Positions 35,307 through 43,836 of a DNA stretch of 64,000 bases are shown here, in pieces. The position numbers and the translations under genes were made by a program. The stretch is from assembly GCA_910574805.1 (NCBI GenBank), contig CAJTCV010000021.1, forward strand, positions 1-64,000, in the 5' to 3' direction. Positions within the stretch are counted from its first letter, which is position 1; each line of letters begins with the position of its first letter. The notes below the pieces were generated by a model that was not told the origin of the DNA, did not search any database, and saw only the letters and a program-made list of their open reading frames with translations. The stretch is from Lachnospiraceae bacterium (GTDB lineage Bacteria > Bacillota > Clostridia > Lachnospirales > Lachnospiraceae).

Positions 35307-36722
35307 TCACCCCTCGACTGAACAAAACATATAATTCTGTATCTCTTTTACCGAAACACGTTTGGATCTCCCTGTAGAATTGATCGATCTTTTACTGATA
35401 TATTCCCAAAATTCCTGGCTTTCCAATATCTGCCTGGCCTGTTGGAGCGTCATTTTTTTTCCTGCCCGGATATAAAATCCCGCATATGGAATCGTATCCT
35501 CATCTAATACTGCGCATTCAACCTTTCCTGTAAGTACAGAAGGAATCATTAATTTCTTTTCCTGCATATACCTGATCGCCTGACTTCTCCCATATTCATA
35601 CCATGCCACAGTTTTTTCTGATTTTCTCCTGAGCAGTTTCTCTTTGAACTGATACAGATAGGCATAAACCCCCGGATATCTGCGCTGAAACTCTTCTTCC
35701 TCTATATGCATGAGAGTTCCATCGATCACGTGATAAGGAAATATAATCTTTTTCCTGCGGTCTGACCGAATACTTTTCATACTGCATGCATTGCGTATCA
35801 GCTGCGGTTCCAATATATAGTCTCCCACCCGATATCCGCCGTCCATTTCTTCATATTCATCCAGTATAAAAGCCTCATTGCATAACGTGGCAATGCAGTT
35901 TGAAATTTTAAAGTAATCGCCAAATCGGTATTCCCCCGAGGCGGTCCCATTTTCCACAAAATTCCACTTATTTTGAAACAGTTCTTTACGGATGGCGAAT
36001 GATTTCCGATTTAATACATCATGATACCTGAGATGATCCGCGCCGCTGTTTTTCTTCAGCACAAGAATCGTTGAAGATGTAACTGCATTTTTGAATTTTT
36101 TCTCGCTGGTATAATCATATACATCGGTAGCATCCTCTTTGATCAACGCTCTCAGGTCGTTCGCCGATACATTTTTATAAATGCTGCTGGGAATGATATA
36201 CGCCAGGATTCCATGATCCTGAAGGCTCCTTAAACCATCTTCGACAAATGCATAATAGTAATCAAATTTTCCTTTCCGACATGTTGAAAAATTGGCGCGA
36301 ATATATGTTTTTTCTTCATTCTCCAGATCCTTGTATGTAATATAGGGAGGATTTCCCAGCACATAGCAGAATTTTCCTTTGACGGAACGTAACGCATCGG
36401 ACAGATGAATGTCCCACTTGATATCTTTTATATGATATTCCGCAGCAGTTTCATTTAAATTTCTGATACAGTTTTCATAATGCTCCCGTTCCAGTTCGTA
36501 TCCTGTAATGTCCCGCTCCAGACCGTTTTTAATGAGACTTAATGGCATCTCCCGGTCGATACAATCGCTGATATACCGTCTGACTATTTCCATCAGAATA
36601 TGACCGTCACCGCATGAGTTTTCAAGTACGCGCCTCCCAAACAGGCCGCACCTGTAATCCGCAGCATCCAGCAATTCTTTCGCATATGCAGATGTCGTAA
36701 ATACTTTACAGTGATTTGCCAT
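35307..36722 (-). CDS. N6-adenine-type DNA methyltransferase (Eco57I/TaqI-like)
   Basis: This 471-residue protein has the gamma-class amino-methyltransferase order: FTTSAYAKELLDAA near the start, AdoMet motif I VLENSCGDGHILMEIV (32-47), acidic motif II GYELERE (74-80), catalytic NPPY in VLGNPPYITY (124-127), SSSTILVLKK-type strand, and a C-terminal target-recognition region of about 230 residues. The NPPY motif predicts methylation of adenine at N6. The frame is open to 36761, but AAGGGGAGAGAC precedes the ATG at 36722. It is the first gene of the cassette and is separated from the next by only four bases, so it should protect host DNA or mark the sensed state. Confidence 0.88.
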   Translation of the reverse strand: MANHCKVFTTSAYAKELLDAADYRCGLFGRRVLENSCGDGHILMEIVRRYISDCIDREMPLSLIKNGLERDITGYELEREHYENCIRNLNETAAEYHIKDIKWDIHLSDALRSVKGKFCYVLGNPPYITYKDLENEEKTYIRANFSTCRKGKFDYYYAFVEDGLRSLQDHGILAYIIPSSIYKNVSANDLRALIKEDATDVYDYTSEKKFKNAVTSSTILVLKKNSGADHLRYHDVLNRKSFAIRKELFQNKWNFVENGTASGEYRFGDYFKISNCIATLCNEAFILDEYEEMDGGYRVGDYILEPQLIRNACSMKSIRSDRRKKIIFPYHVIDGTLMHIEEEEFQRRYPGVYAYLYQFKEKLLRRKSEKTVAWYEYGRSQAIRYMQEKKLMIPSVLTGKVECAVLDEDTIPYAGFYIRAGKKMTLQQARQILESQEFWEYISKRSINSTGRSKRVSVKEIQNYMFCSVEG

Positions 36723-36765
36723 GTCTCTCCCCTTGTGTTCCAGTCTGATTCTATTTTGCACTCAA

Positions 36766-36831
36766 TGCCTCTGCTCTTTGTTGTCATACGTCTCACAGAA
36801 CCTGGCCGCGAAGGACGGGCCGGTCCCGCGT
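36766..36831 (-). pseudogene. relic of the 3' end of a histidine phosphatase gene
   Basis: Read on the minus strand this encodes GTGPSFAARFCETYDNKEQRH and a stop, almost identical to the C-terminus of the intact phosphatase at 37344-38117 (GTGPSFAARFCEIYDNMEQR). Only about 22 codons remain. It abuts the start of the methyltransferase gene. The two copies are in direct orientation, about 580 bases apart. Confidence 0.85.
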
Positions 36832-37019
36832 CTCTGGCCGAATCCCCAGCTTCTTCCCTGTTTTTTATCATACCATATTTTCGCGCGCTTTAAAAGTCCC
36901 CGTATTTTTCTGGACAATTACTTATAACGATATTCAAACAGATGCTTCTTATCTAATCACTTCCATCAGCCATGTGATTGCTGCTTCATATTCTCCTGCC
37001 CTCATGCCAGCAGAAATAT

Positions 37020-37269
37020 CGGACACACGCACTGCGGCGCTGTGGGAGCTGCAGTGGCGGGAGATCCCGACGGTTTCATAAAATACATCACTGACGAAAT
37101 CAAAAAAGCCATCGGCGACGAGAAGGACGAGCTGAAAGCCAGCTGCCTGAATGTGGAAAGAAGCGTTTCCATCGTCAAAGAGTCCTTAAACCTGACGGAA
37201 GATTCTCCGCTTAAGGTATGCGGCGCAGTCTATCACATCGGCAGCGGTGAAGTGGAATTTCTCGATTAA
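37020..37269 (+). pseudogene. 3' fragment of a carbonic anhydrase gene
   Basis: The frame encodes HTHCGAVGAAVAGDPDGF and continues to VCGAVYHIGSGEVEFLD, matching the last 80 residues of the intact enzyme at 3420-3983 with few changes. The first 110 codons, including the CSDSR zinc motif, are absent, so it cannot be active. The start of homology is abrupt at about 37020. The fragment keeps its own terminator-like hairpin at 37290. It lies convergent with the histidine phosphatase gene. Confidence 0.92.
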
Positions 37270-37289
37270 CAGATCCCGTGATACGGCAA

Positions 37290-37322
37290 AGGGCGGAAAC
37301 CACCATGGGTTTCCGCCTTTTC
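37290..37322. terminator. bidirectional terminator
   Basis: GGCGGAAACC pairs with GGTTTCCGCC around a short loop and is followed by TTTTCTCC. It separates the carbonic anhydrase relic from the convergent phosphatase gene. Confidence 0.8.
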
Positions 37323-37343
37323 TCCTGACTGAAACTGCCGCCG

Positions 37344-38117
37344 TCAGTGCCTCTGCTCCATATTATCATAAATTTCACAAAATCTGGCCGCAAAGGACGG
37401 TCCGGTCCCGCCTGCCAGAAGATGATGGATGTCCCCCATGCGCTGGCTGCGGAACATGGCGATTCCCCGTTCCCGCTCTTCCGTGGTGATCTCCGTCACA
37501 GAAGTGGGCGCCAGCACCAGTCCATGCCAGAGTGTAAAGGGCGACACATTGATCAGGTGGGACAGCAGCACACAGGTCAGTCCGAAATGGCAGAAAAAGG
37601 TGATCGTGTCCGTATTCGCCTTTTCCACGCGGTAATGCATGCCCTCCCGCACATAGCCGTATCCGGCAAGCAGCCGGTCAAAATGTTCGATCACGTTCTC
37701 ATACACCGAAACAATATCGCTGTGCGCGGCGACCGCGGAAGTTTTCCATCCCTCCCGGTCCATGTATTCCGGATGAGCCAGGTAATAGGACGGCATCATA
37801 TCCCAGACGATCCGGGACGCGAACCTCTCCCCTTCCTTTCTGGTATTCGGATAAGCCCGCTGAAGTTCTTCGGAATCATTGATATCAAGCTTTGCCGGAA
37901 ATTCCTGCAGCCAGTCCAGCGTCTCCGCCTTAAGCCCCAGTTTCTTCAGCGTATAGGACGCCGTCTCCTTTGCCCGGCCAAGAGGCGAGACAAAGCAGTC
38001 GCCCAGATGCAGGCCGCCTGCGGTCTCCGCCAGCAGCGCCGCCTCTTTTTTCCCGGTCTCTGTCAGGGAATCATGTTCATAGTCCGGGTCTCCATGACGT
38101 ATCATCAAAATTCTCAT
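37344..38117 (-). CDS. histidine phosphatase family protein
   Basis: This 257-residue protein belongs to the phosphoglycerate-mutase-like superfamily. The catalytic His is in MIRHGDPDYE (about 6-15); LTETGKKEAALLAE and VSPLGRAKETASYTLKKLG supply the conserved Arg, and the second His lies in FFCHFGLTCVLLSHL. Members hydrolyse small phosphate esters; this long version with an insertion in the middle is typical of Clostridia and has no fixed substrate. It is followed on the same strand by nothing in frame; upstream lies a membrane protein gene 25 bases away. Its last codons are duplicated at 36766-36831. Confidence 0.88.
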   Translation of the reverse strand: MRILMIRHGDPDYEHDSLTETGKKEAALLAETAGGLHLGDCFVSPLGRAKETASYTLKKLGLKAETLDWLQEFPAKLDINDSEELQRAYPNTRKEGERFASRIVWDMMPSYYLAHPEYMDREGWKTSAVAAHSDIVSVYENVIEHFDRLLAGYGYVREGMHYRVEKANTDTITFFCHFGLTCVLLSHLINVSPFTLWHGLVLAPTSVTEITTEERERGIAMFRSQRMGDIHHLLAGGTGPSFAARFCEIYDNMEQRH

Positions 38118-38142
38118 GAATATTCCTCCATTCTCTCAGGTG

Positions 38143-39351
38143 TCAAAGCATTGTACTGCCGACCTGTACTGTACGTTTCCATTCCGAAAAATCCCCGCCC
38201 AGATACTGCACGGCAATCCGATTCTCCGGCTGTGTATCAAAAAGATACAGCACAATTACAAAAAAATATTCCAGCGGCTTCATGATAAAATATACAAGGT
38301 CCGCCATCCAGCGGCTCCGGATATGCCGGGCAACGGGATAACCATAGCGGTCATAGAAATGCCGCAGTCTCCGATGCGCTCCCGGCATCCGCTCTGCCAG
38401 CAGGTCCTCGAATGCGTTGGCCACCAGAAGCTGCCGGTTCGCCACGATCCGATGCCCATGGCGTACTCCCATCCGAAGGGGCCTGACCACCTTCGGGTGT
38501 CCTCCCGCGGCCACCGTACACAGGTAATGCTCATCATAAAGTACATTGGGCGGCGCCTTCTGAAGCGACAGCGTCCAGTCGCTGGTCTGCGTCCACGCCT
38601 GAATCAGGCTGTCCGGCTTCTGACCGAACAGGATCAGGATCGCGGTCAGCACACCCAGCAGCGGCCACATGAGCAGAAATGCAAGTCCGGAAAAACGGCG
38701 GGCCCGCTCCTGCTGCATGCATACCTGCCGCACAGTCTTTCCGAATACCAGAAGCAGATTGAAAGGATAGACCGCCAGCAGAAACTCACCCCCTGCCAGC
38801 TGAACAGTGAACAGAACGCAAAGCCCGATCCCCATATACATGGCGGACATGGCGAGAACACTGAAAAGCGGCGGCAGCTTCCTGATCGGAATCAAACGCA
38901 GAATCAGGTAACCCACAAACGCCACGGTCCCGATGGCGGCAACCGTGGGAATCGTCCATGTGGCAATGGGGGTATGAACCTGGGAATTGACCAGCGTCTC
39001 CGTCCAGTCTTCCATACGGACATCCGAAATCATCAGATAGCAGGCGACGCAGACCGCGCCCCAGAGAATCGTAACGGCATCCGTAATCCTTGCCGTATTA
39101 AGCGCCTCCATCTGATAACGCAGCCGACAGAGCTGCCACAGATTCCAGAAAGTAAGCGCAGCCGGATAAAACAGAAATGCGCCGATCAGAATTCCGACCA
39201 GAAGGGCAGAAGACAGATCCGCCCCGTCCTTCCCACCGTATACAACAAGCCATGCGCCGGGAAACATCACTGCGGTCCCCGCCAGCAGCGAACCTGCGGC
39301 AACATACAGATTTGGTCTTTTTCTGAAATGATCCTGGATTTTCTGAAACAT
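38143..39351 (-). CDS. multi-pass membrane protein, DUF6688-like
   Basis: This 402-residue protein has about seven membrane helices in its first 260 residues (LYVAAGSLLAGTAVMFPGAW, LLVGILIGAFLFYPAALTFW, GFLAFLLMWPLLGVLTA-type segment near 240). A soluble C-terminal part contains YLCTVAAGGHPKVVRPLRMG, RHGHRIVANRQLLVANAFED and DRYGYPVARHI. The latter block resembles DUF6688, a family of unknown function; the match is from memory. It shares its strand with the phosphatase gene and is divergent from the solute-binding protein gene. Confidence 0.65.
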   Translation of the reverse strand: MFQKIQDHFRKRPNLYVAAGSLLAGTAVMFPGAWLVVYGGKDGADLSSALLVGILIGAFLFYPAALTFWNLWQLCRLRYQMEALNTARITDAVTILWGAVCVACYLMISDVRMEDWTETLVNSQVHTPIATWTIPTVAAIGTVAFVGYLILRLIPIRKLPPLFSVLAMSAMYMGIGLCVLFTVQLAGGEFLLAVYPFNLLLVFGKTVRQVCMQQERARRFSGLAFLLMWPLLGVLTAILILFGQKPDSLIQAWTQTSDWTLSLQKAPPNVLYDEHYLCTVAAGGHPKVVRPLRMGVRHGHRIVANRQLLVANAFEDLLAERMPGAHRRLRHFYDRYGYPVARHIRSRWMADLVYFIMKPLEYFFVIVLYLFDTQPENRIAVQYLGGDFSEWKRTVQVGSTML

Positions 39352-39393
39352 ATAAGCCTCCTGTTTTGGTCAATGACTGCATATCCTGAAAAC

Positions 39394-39422
39394 TTGAAAA
39401 TTTTTCCTCCTTTTAGTATAAT
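39394..39422 (+). promoter_or_regulatory. promoter of the binding protein and chemoreceptor pair
   Basis: TTGAAA (39394-39399) and TATAAT (39417-39422) are 17 bases apart, upstream of the solute-binding protein gene. Confidence 0.8.
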
Positions 39423-39476
39423 AAATCCAGCAGAAAACGCAATAAAATTATGAAAGGATTTATTTATCTTCCGACC

Positions 39477-40712
39477 ATGAAAAAAAATTCTCTTTATCTT
39501 ATTCTGGCAGCCGGCGTCCTGTCCTTGTGCGGTGGATGTAAAAAGCAGGAACCGCTTCCTGCCGACTCTGATTCATCCGAATCCGTGATCCCTTTAACCG
39601 TATGGAGCGGAGAAGAGGACGAAGCGCTTCTGAAGGAGATCTGTTCCTCTTTCCAGTCCCACTATGCCGGCCAGGTCTCTTTTCAGATTACGTTTCAGCC
39701 CCAGAGCGAATCCGGGTGCAAGGATGCTCTGCTGGCAGATCTGGAGGGCGGCGCAGACGTATTTACCTTTGCGGACGATCAGCTGGCGGCGCTTGCTGCC
39801 GCGGGCGCGCTGGATCCCCTGGAAGACCCGGAAGAGATCCGCGCTTCCAATCTGCCCGCCTCGGTGGAAGCCGCCTCTGTAGGCGATACGCTCTACGCAT
39901 TTCCGCTGACCGCAGATAATGGATACTTTCTATATTATAACAAGGCTTATTTTTCGGAAGATGACATACAGAGCATGAACCGAATGACAGAAATTGCCGC
40001 GGAACAGGAGCGGCTTTTAACCATGGACTGGTCCTCCGCCTGGTATGTATATTCCTTTTTCGGCAATACCGGTCTGGAAGTGGGCCTGAATGAAGACGGC
40101 CTGACCAATTTCTGTACCTGGAACAGCACGGAAGGTCCGATCCACGGCGTCGATGTGGCGCAGGCCATGCTGGACATCGCCGCCAGTCCCGGCTTTGCCA
40201 GCCGCACCGATACGGAATTTCTGGCCGGCGTGCAGGACGGGTCCGTAATCGCCGGAGTCAGCGGCGTCTGGAACAGCGTTGCGATCGAAGATGCCTGGGG
40301 TGAAAATACCGGAGCGGCAAAGCTGCCCTTCTATACCTGCAAAGACCAGCAAGTGCAGATGGCTTCCTTTTCCGGCTGCAAGCTGGTGGGCGTCAACGCC
40401 TATTCCCCGCAGAAGGAATGGGCGCTGAAGCTGGCTGAATGGATCAGCAATGAAAGCAGTCAGACCCTGCGTTTTGAACAACGGGGACAGGGACCGTCCA
40501 ATATCCGGGCAGCAGATTCTGCCGCAGTTTTGGAATCCTCCGCCATTGCCGCGCTGCTGGCGCAGTCGGAATTCTCCCAGCTCCAGCGGGTCGGGGGTAA
40601 ATTCTGGGACCCTGTCTCAGCCTTTGCACTGAATATGGCCGAAGGGAATCCTTCCGGCGCATCGCTTCAGGAACAGCTTGACCGGCTGGTGGAGGAGGTA
40701 ACCGCGCGTTAA
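39477..40712 (+). CDS. orphan extracellular solute-binding lipoprotein
   Basis: This is a 411-residue family-1 (maltose-type) binding protein. It has a lipoprotein signal (MKKNSLYLILAAGVLSLCGG, then Cys20) and a mature part with SVIPLTVWSGEEDEALLKEI, ADVFTFADDQLAALAAAGAL, YAFPLTADNGYFLYYNKAYF and VAGVSGVWNS-type segments. The frame is open to an ATG at 39450, but a 19-residue signal from 39477 fits best. It would be tethered outside the membrane and bind a sugar or oligosaccharide. There are no permease or ATPase genes around it; instead a chemoreceptor gene follows after 88 bases. I infer that it hands its ligand state to the chemoreceptor. Confidence 0.85.
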   Translation: MKKNSLYLILAAGVLSLCGGCKKQEPLPADSDSSESVIPLTVWSGEEDEALLKEICSSFQSHYAGQVSFQITFQPQSESGCKDALLADLEGGADVFTFADDQLAALAAAGALDPLEDPEEIRASNLPASVEAASVGDTLYAFPLTADNGYFLYYNKAYFSEDDIQSMNRMTEIAAEQERLLTMDWSSAWYVYSFFGNTGLEVGLNEDGLTNFCTWNSTEGPIHGVDVAQAMLDIAASPGFASRTDTEFLAGVQDGSVIAGVSGVWNSVAIEDAWGENTGAAKLPFYTCKDQQVQMASFSGCKLVGVNAYSPQKEWALKLAEWISNESSQTLRFEQRGQGPSNIRAADSAAVLESSAIAALLAQSEFSQLQRVGGKFWDPVSAFALNMAEGNPSGASLQEQLDRLVEEVTAR

Positions 40713-40800
40713 ATGTGGCCGGCAATAAAATATGTCGGCAGTGCAGAACCCGGGGATCATGGTTCCCGGCCCGGTGAAAACAAAATCTGGAGGAGATCCT

Positions 40801-42387
40801 ATGAAAAACAGACTGACTCTGCAGCAGCGCCTGATCCTGCCCATTGTCCTGTTGGGACTGATCACACTGCTTTCAAATATTCTCGCGGTATTTGGCATCC
40901 ACAACGTAAACGCCAATGCCGGGATCATTGTCGACCGGCATATGGTCAGCGAAGCACAGCTGGAAGATATCCGCCGTTCCATGATGGAGATCCATCGTCT
41001 GGCCCTGTCGCACATTATTGCAGCTGACCATGCCACCATGATCCAGCTGGTAGGAACGATCAAGGAAGAGGAGGCCGGGCTGGATGAGAAGCTGGCCGCT
41101 TACGCCTCCTGTGTCCCCCCGGAAGAGGAAGAAACCTACCGCATGCTTCTGGAAGATTACGACTCTTTTAAGCACGCGCTCGTCTTCCTTGTCTGTGCCA
41201 GTGCAGACAGCCGGACGCAGGCGGCCTATGCGCAGGCCAACGGCGACGTAGCGCTTTTCGGAAATGCAGCTGAGGAAAAAATCAATACCCTTTACGAATC
41301 TGTCAGCCGGCAGGCTGCGGCGGCGCGAAACCGCCTTTCCATCGTATATTTTATTTCTCTTGTAACCAGCGCCGCCACACTGCTCGCAGGGCTTTTCCTT
41401 GTATTTGCCGCTTTCCGCATCATCCGGACATCCGTCATCGCCCCGATTCGGGACGCCATGCAGACGCTTCAGGACAGTTCCGGGCGCACCGGAACTGTCG
41501 TGGGAGAAGTCCGAAATCGTACCAGAACATCCCGCGACCATGTACATAAGCTGTCCCGGCTGACCGATGAACTGACCGCCGCTTTTGAAGAAATCGCCGG
41601 CAACGCCGCTTCCATCCGGGACAACGCTGCAGACACGCAGACGGATACCCGCAGGATGAGCGGGGAATGCGCGGCAATCACCGCCTACTCGGTGGATATG
41701 CGCGGGCGGGCGGAAGAGATGGAGCAGTCCGCACAGAAAAACAAAGAAGCAATCCTTACGAAAACGCAGGAAATCATGGGTGTTCTGAATAAAGCGATCG
41801 AACAAAGCCGAAGTGTGGAGCAGATCGATCTTCTGACCAAAGACATCCTGTCCATCTCCTCTTCTACGGATCTGATTGCCGTCAATGCCTCCATTGAGGC
41901 TGCACGGGCCGGAACCGCCGGAAAAGGATTCGCTGTTGTCGCACAGGAAATCCGAAAGCTCGCTGATTCCTGTGCCGAGACCGCCGGCCATATCCAGCAG
42001 GTCAGCGCGGTCGTCACCGGCGCGGTGGAGCATCTTTCTGAAAGCGCGCAGGATCTGGTGGACTATCTTGGCCAGAATATCCTGACGCAGTTTGAACTGT
42101 CCGTCCAGTCCGGACAGCAGTACCGAAAGGATGCCGCCTATATTGAAGCCTCCATGGAAGCCTTTCAGCAGCAGTCAGAAAGGCTGCAGACTGCCATGGA
42201 CGAGATCGCGGCTTCCATCACCGGCATCTCAGAAGCCATCGACGGCGCACTGCCCGATGTCACCGGAGCCGCCGACAGCACCCGCATACTGGCGGAAGAC
42301 ATGACCGGAATCGCCGCCCGGATGGATACCAATCAGGAGATTGTGGGTGAACTGAACCGGCAGATGGATGTCTTTGCCAATCTGTAG
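40801..42387 (+). CDS. methyl-accepting chemotaxis protein
   Basis: This 528-residue chemoreceptor has an N-terminal helix (LILPIVLLGLITLLSNILAV, about 9-28), an external four-helix-bundle sensor of about 155 residues, a second helix (VYFISLVTSAATLLAGLFLV, about 183-202) and a long cytoplasmic coiled coil with the signalling tip around SSSTDLIAVNASIEAARAGT, AGKGFAVVAQEIRKLADSC. AGGAGATCCT precedes the ATG. It probably works with the binding protein encoded just upstream, as Tar does with maltose-binding protein. The recognisable HAMP region is short or missing. No flagellar genes lie in the window. Confidence 0.9.
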   Translation: MKNRLTLQQRLILPIVLLGLITLLSNILAVFGIHNVNANAGIIVDRHMVSEAQLEDIRRSMMEIHRLALSHIIAADHATMIQLVGTIKEEEAGLDEKLAAYASCVPPEEEETYRMLLEDYDSFKHALVFLVCASADSRTQAAYAQANGDVALFGNAAEEKINTLYESVSRQAAAARNRLSIVYFISLVTSAATLLAGLFLVFAAFRIIRTSVIAPIRDAMQTLQDSSGRTGTVVGEVRNRTRTSRDHVHKLSRLTDELTAAFEEIAGNAASIRDNAADTQTDTRRMSGECAAITAYSVDMRGRAEEMEQSAQKNKEAILTKTQEIMGVLNKAIEQSRSVEQIDLLTKDILSISSSTDLIAVNASIEAARAGTAGKGFAVVAQEIRKLADSCAETAGHIQQVSAVVTGAVEHLSESAQDLVDYLGQNILTQFELSVQSGQQYRKDAAYIEASMEAFQQQSERLQTAMDEIAASITGISEAIDGALPDVTGAADSTRILAEDMTGIAARMDTNQEIVGELNRQMDVFANL

Positions 42388-42415
42388 ACCAGAAGAGCGT
42401 GGCCGTTTTCACCGG

Positions 42416-42733
42416 TCACGCTCTTTCCAGCATATCTGTAATCTGTTCCTTCGGACGGTAACCGACTGCCAGTTCCGCCACTTTTCCTTCTTTCATGACA
42501 ACCATAGTGGGAATATTTTCCACCCTGAACATGGCGGCCAGCTCCGGCTCTTCATCCACATTGACTTTGCCGACCTTTGCCCTGCCTTCGTACTCCCCTG
42601 CGACCTCCTCGATAACAGGGGAAAGCATCCTGCAGGGCGGACACCAGGTCGCCCAGAAATCCAAAAGCACCGGCACTTCGGACCGGAGCACCTCTGATTC
42701 AAAATTGTTCTTTGTGATTTTCAGCTCAGCCAT
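42416..42733 (-). CDS. thioredoxin with WCPPC active site
   Basis: This 105-residue thioredoxin reduces protein disulfides in the cytoplasm. The fold is complete (VPVLLDFWATWCPPCRMLSP, IEEVAGEYEGRAKVGKVNVD, IPTMVVMKEGKVAELAVGY). The active site is WCPPC and not the usual WCGPC, which normally shifts the redox potential. The cis-Pro is in NIPT. It starts two bases after a ferredoxin-thioredoxin-reductase-like gene, suggesting the two proteins are partners. AGGAGGAAGTATAACG lies upstream of the ATG. Confidence 0.93.
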   Translation of the reverse strand: MAELKITKNNFESEVLRSEVPVLLDFWATWCPPCRMLSPVIEEVAGEYEGRAKVGKVNVDEEPELAAMFRVENIPTMVVMKEGKVAELAVGYRPKEQITDMLERA

Positions 42734-42735
42734 CG

Positions 42736-42942
42736 TTATACTTCCTCCTTTGCCTTGTAATAAAGCATGCAGTGACAGTAACCTTCAAATCCCGGGTCCT
42801 CGATCTGCTCCCGGAATTCCCGGCACATACATTTATAATCTTCTTTTTTCTCCGTCCGGCAGGGACAGTAGCCGCCGGTTCTGCGCAGGCCTTCCTTTAC
42901 CACCTTTACAATCTCCGCATCCGGATTTAATGTGATCTTCAT
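42736..42942 (-). CDS. ferredoxin-thioredoxin reductase catalytic-subunit-like protein
   Basis: This 68-residue protein contains three C-x-C motifs: CPC (26-28), CMC (38-40) and CHC (56-58). Plant-type FTR catalytic chains have CPC, CPC and CHC motifs that bind a 4Fe-4S cluster beside a redox-active disulfide; the order here is the same, but the spacings are shorter and then longer (9 and 15 residues against 16 and 8). It is smaller than the classical chain and has no variable-subunit gene nearby. With the thioredoxin gene two bases downstream it probably passes electrons from a low-potential carrier to that thioredoxin. AGGAGGTAGAG precedes the ATG. Confidence 0.75.
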   Translation of the reverse strand: MKITLNPDAEIVKVVKEGLRRTGGYCPCRTEKKEDYKCMCREFREQIEDPGFEGYCHCMLYYKAKEEV

Positions 42943-43056
42943 TTGACTCTACCTCCTGAAAACTGATTCCTGCTGTATCATGATCCCATTTTACCAGAAG
43001 CCGAAGGCGCTGACTGTGACCGGGTCACATTGTTCGAAATATTGTGCCGTCCTGCG

Positions 43057-43740
43057 TCAAATCTGCCTGAGCCCGTCTATATCCAGAAGCATAATCACGC
43101 CGCGGCTCACCTCCACCAGATGTTCCGTCATAAAGCGCCGCAGCATTCTCGCCACAGCTTCACGGGCGGAATTGATCTGCCTGGCGATCTGCTCCTGCGT
43201 GATCCTGATCCCGGGGTCTTTGGTCCTGTCGTATTCCTGAACCAGAAACCCTGCAAGACGGCGGTCCAGCCCCGCGAAAAGAATCTGCTGCATCGTCCAC
43301 ATCACGCTGGAAAAACGTTCTGTCATCAGTTCATACACAAAACATTTCACATGGATATTTTCCTCCGTCAGCTGCCGGAATGCCGCCGCGGGAATGACCA
43401 GAAGATCACAGTCCTGCTCCGCTTCCATATAGGTGTCAAAGGTAATCTGGCTGATGACGCAGGCGGCGGACAACACGCAGGGATCCCCCTTTTCCAGGCG
43501 GAACAGCGTGATCTCCCGCCCCTCTTCCGAGAGCAGGTATACCCGGACGCTGCCCTTCTGCACGCATGCCATGCCCAGACAGAGGCTCCCGCTGCTGTAG
43601 ATCATGCTGCCCTTTCCATAGTGCCGGAACACGGCTTGATCTTCTGCGTACTTTTTCTGCGCATGTTCCAGATGCTCCCAGAACGGGAGACCGGAAAGCA
43701 TGTCCGCCGCCTGACTTTCCCTGTATCCTGTATCTTTCAT
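43057..43740 (-). CDS. Crp/Fnr-family regulator
   Basis: This 227-residue protein has an N-terminal cyclic-nucleotide-binding beta roll (GKGSMIYSSGSLCLGMACVQ, LSEEGREITLFRLEKGDPCV, TYMEAEQDCDLLVIPAAAFR) and a C-terminal winged helix (ITQEQIARQINSAREAVARM, EVSRGVIMLLDIDGLRQI). Cys residues in the sensor (Cys53, Cys58-like positions, LSAACVIS) do not form a clear FNR iron-sulfur set. It lies upstream of the thioredoxin pair on the same strand with a 114-base gap and may control it under changing redox state; this is inference. The start has AGGTACGAGT upstream. Confidence 0.88.
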   Translation of the reverse strand: MKDTGYRESQAADMLSGLPFWEHLEHAQKKYAEDQAVFRHYGKGSMIYSSGSLCLGMACVQKGSVRVYLLSEEGREITLFRLEKGDPCVLSAACVISQITFDTYMEAEQDCDLLVIPAAAFRQLTEENIHVKCFVYELMTERFSSVMWTMQQILFAGLDRRLAGFLVQEYDRTKDPGIRITQEQIARQINSAREAVARMLRRFMTEHLVEVSRGVIMLLDIDGLRQI

Positions 43741-43836
43741 ACTCGTACCTCCGGACCTGAAAATGATGTTTCTGTTGTAATTATTTGTGAAAGCGCCTCT
43801 TCTTATCTGACGGTGATCATCGATAACCTGCAGCAG

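Noticed and set aside
31494-36722. Cassette as a Detocs, BREX, DISARM or Septu system
   Set aside because: The parts do not fit: no nucleosidase effector, no PglZ or helicase, no SMC-like ATPase. Only general logic is shared.
36950-37019. Short minus-strand stretch that could end a gene (AGMRAGEYEAAITWLMEVIR)
   Set aside because: It reads like a protein C-terminus, but no family was recognised and no larger frame exists.
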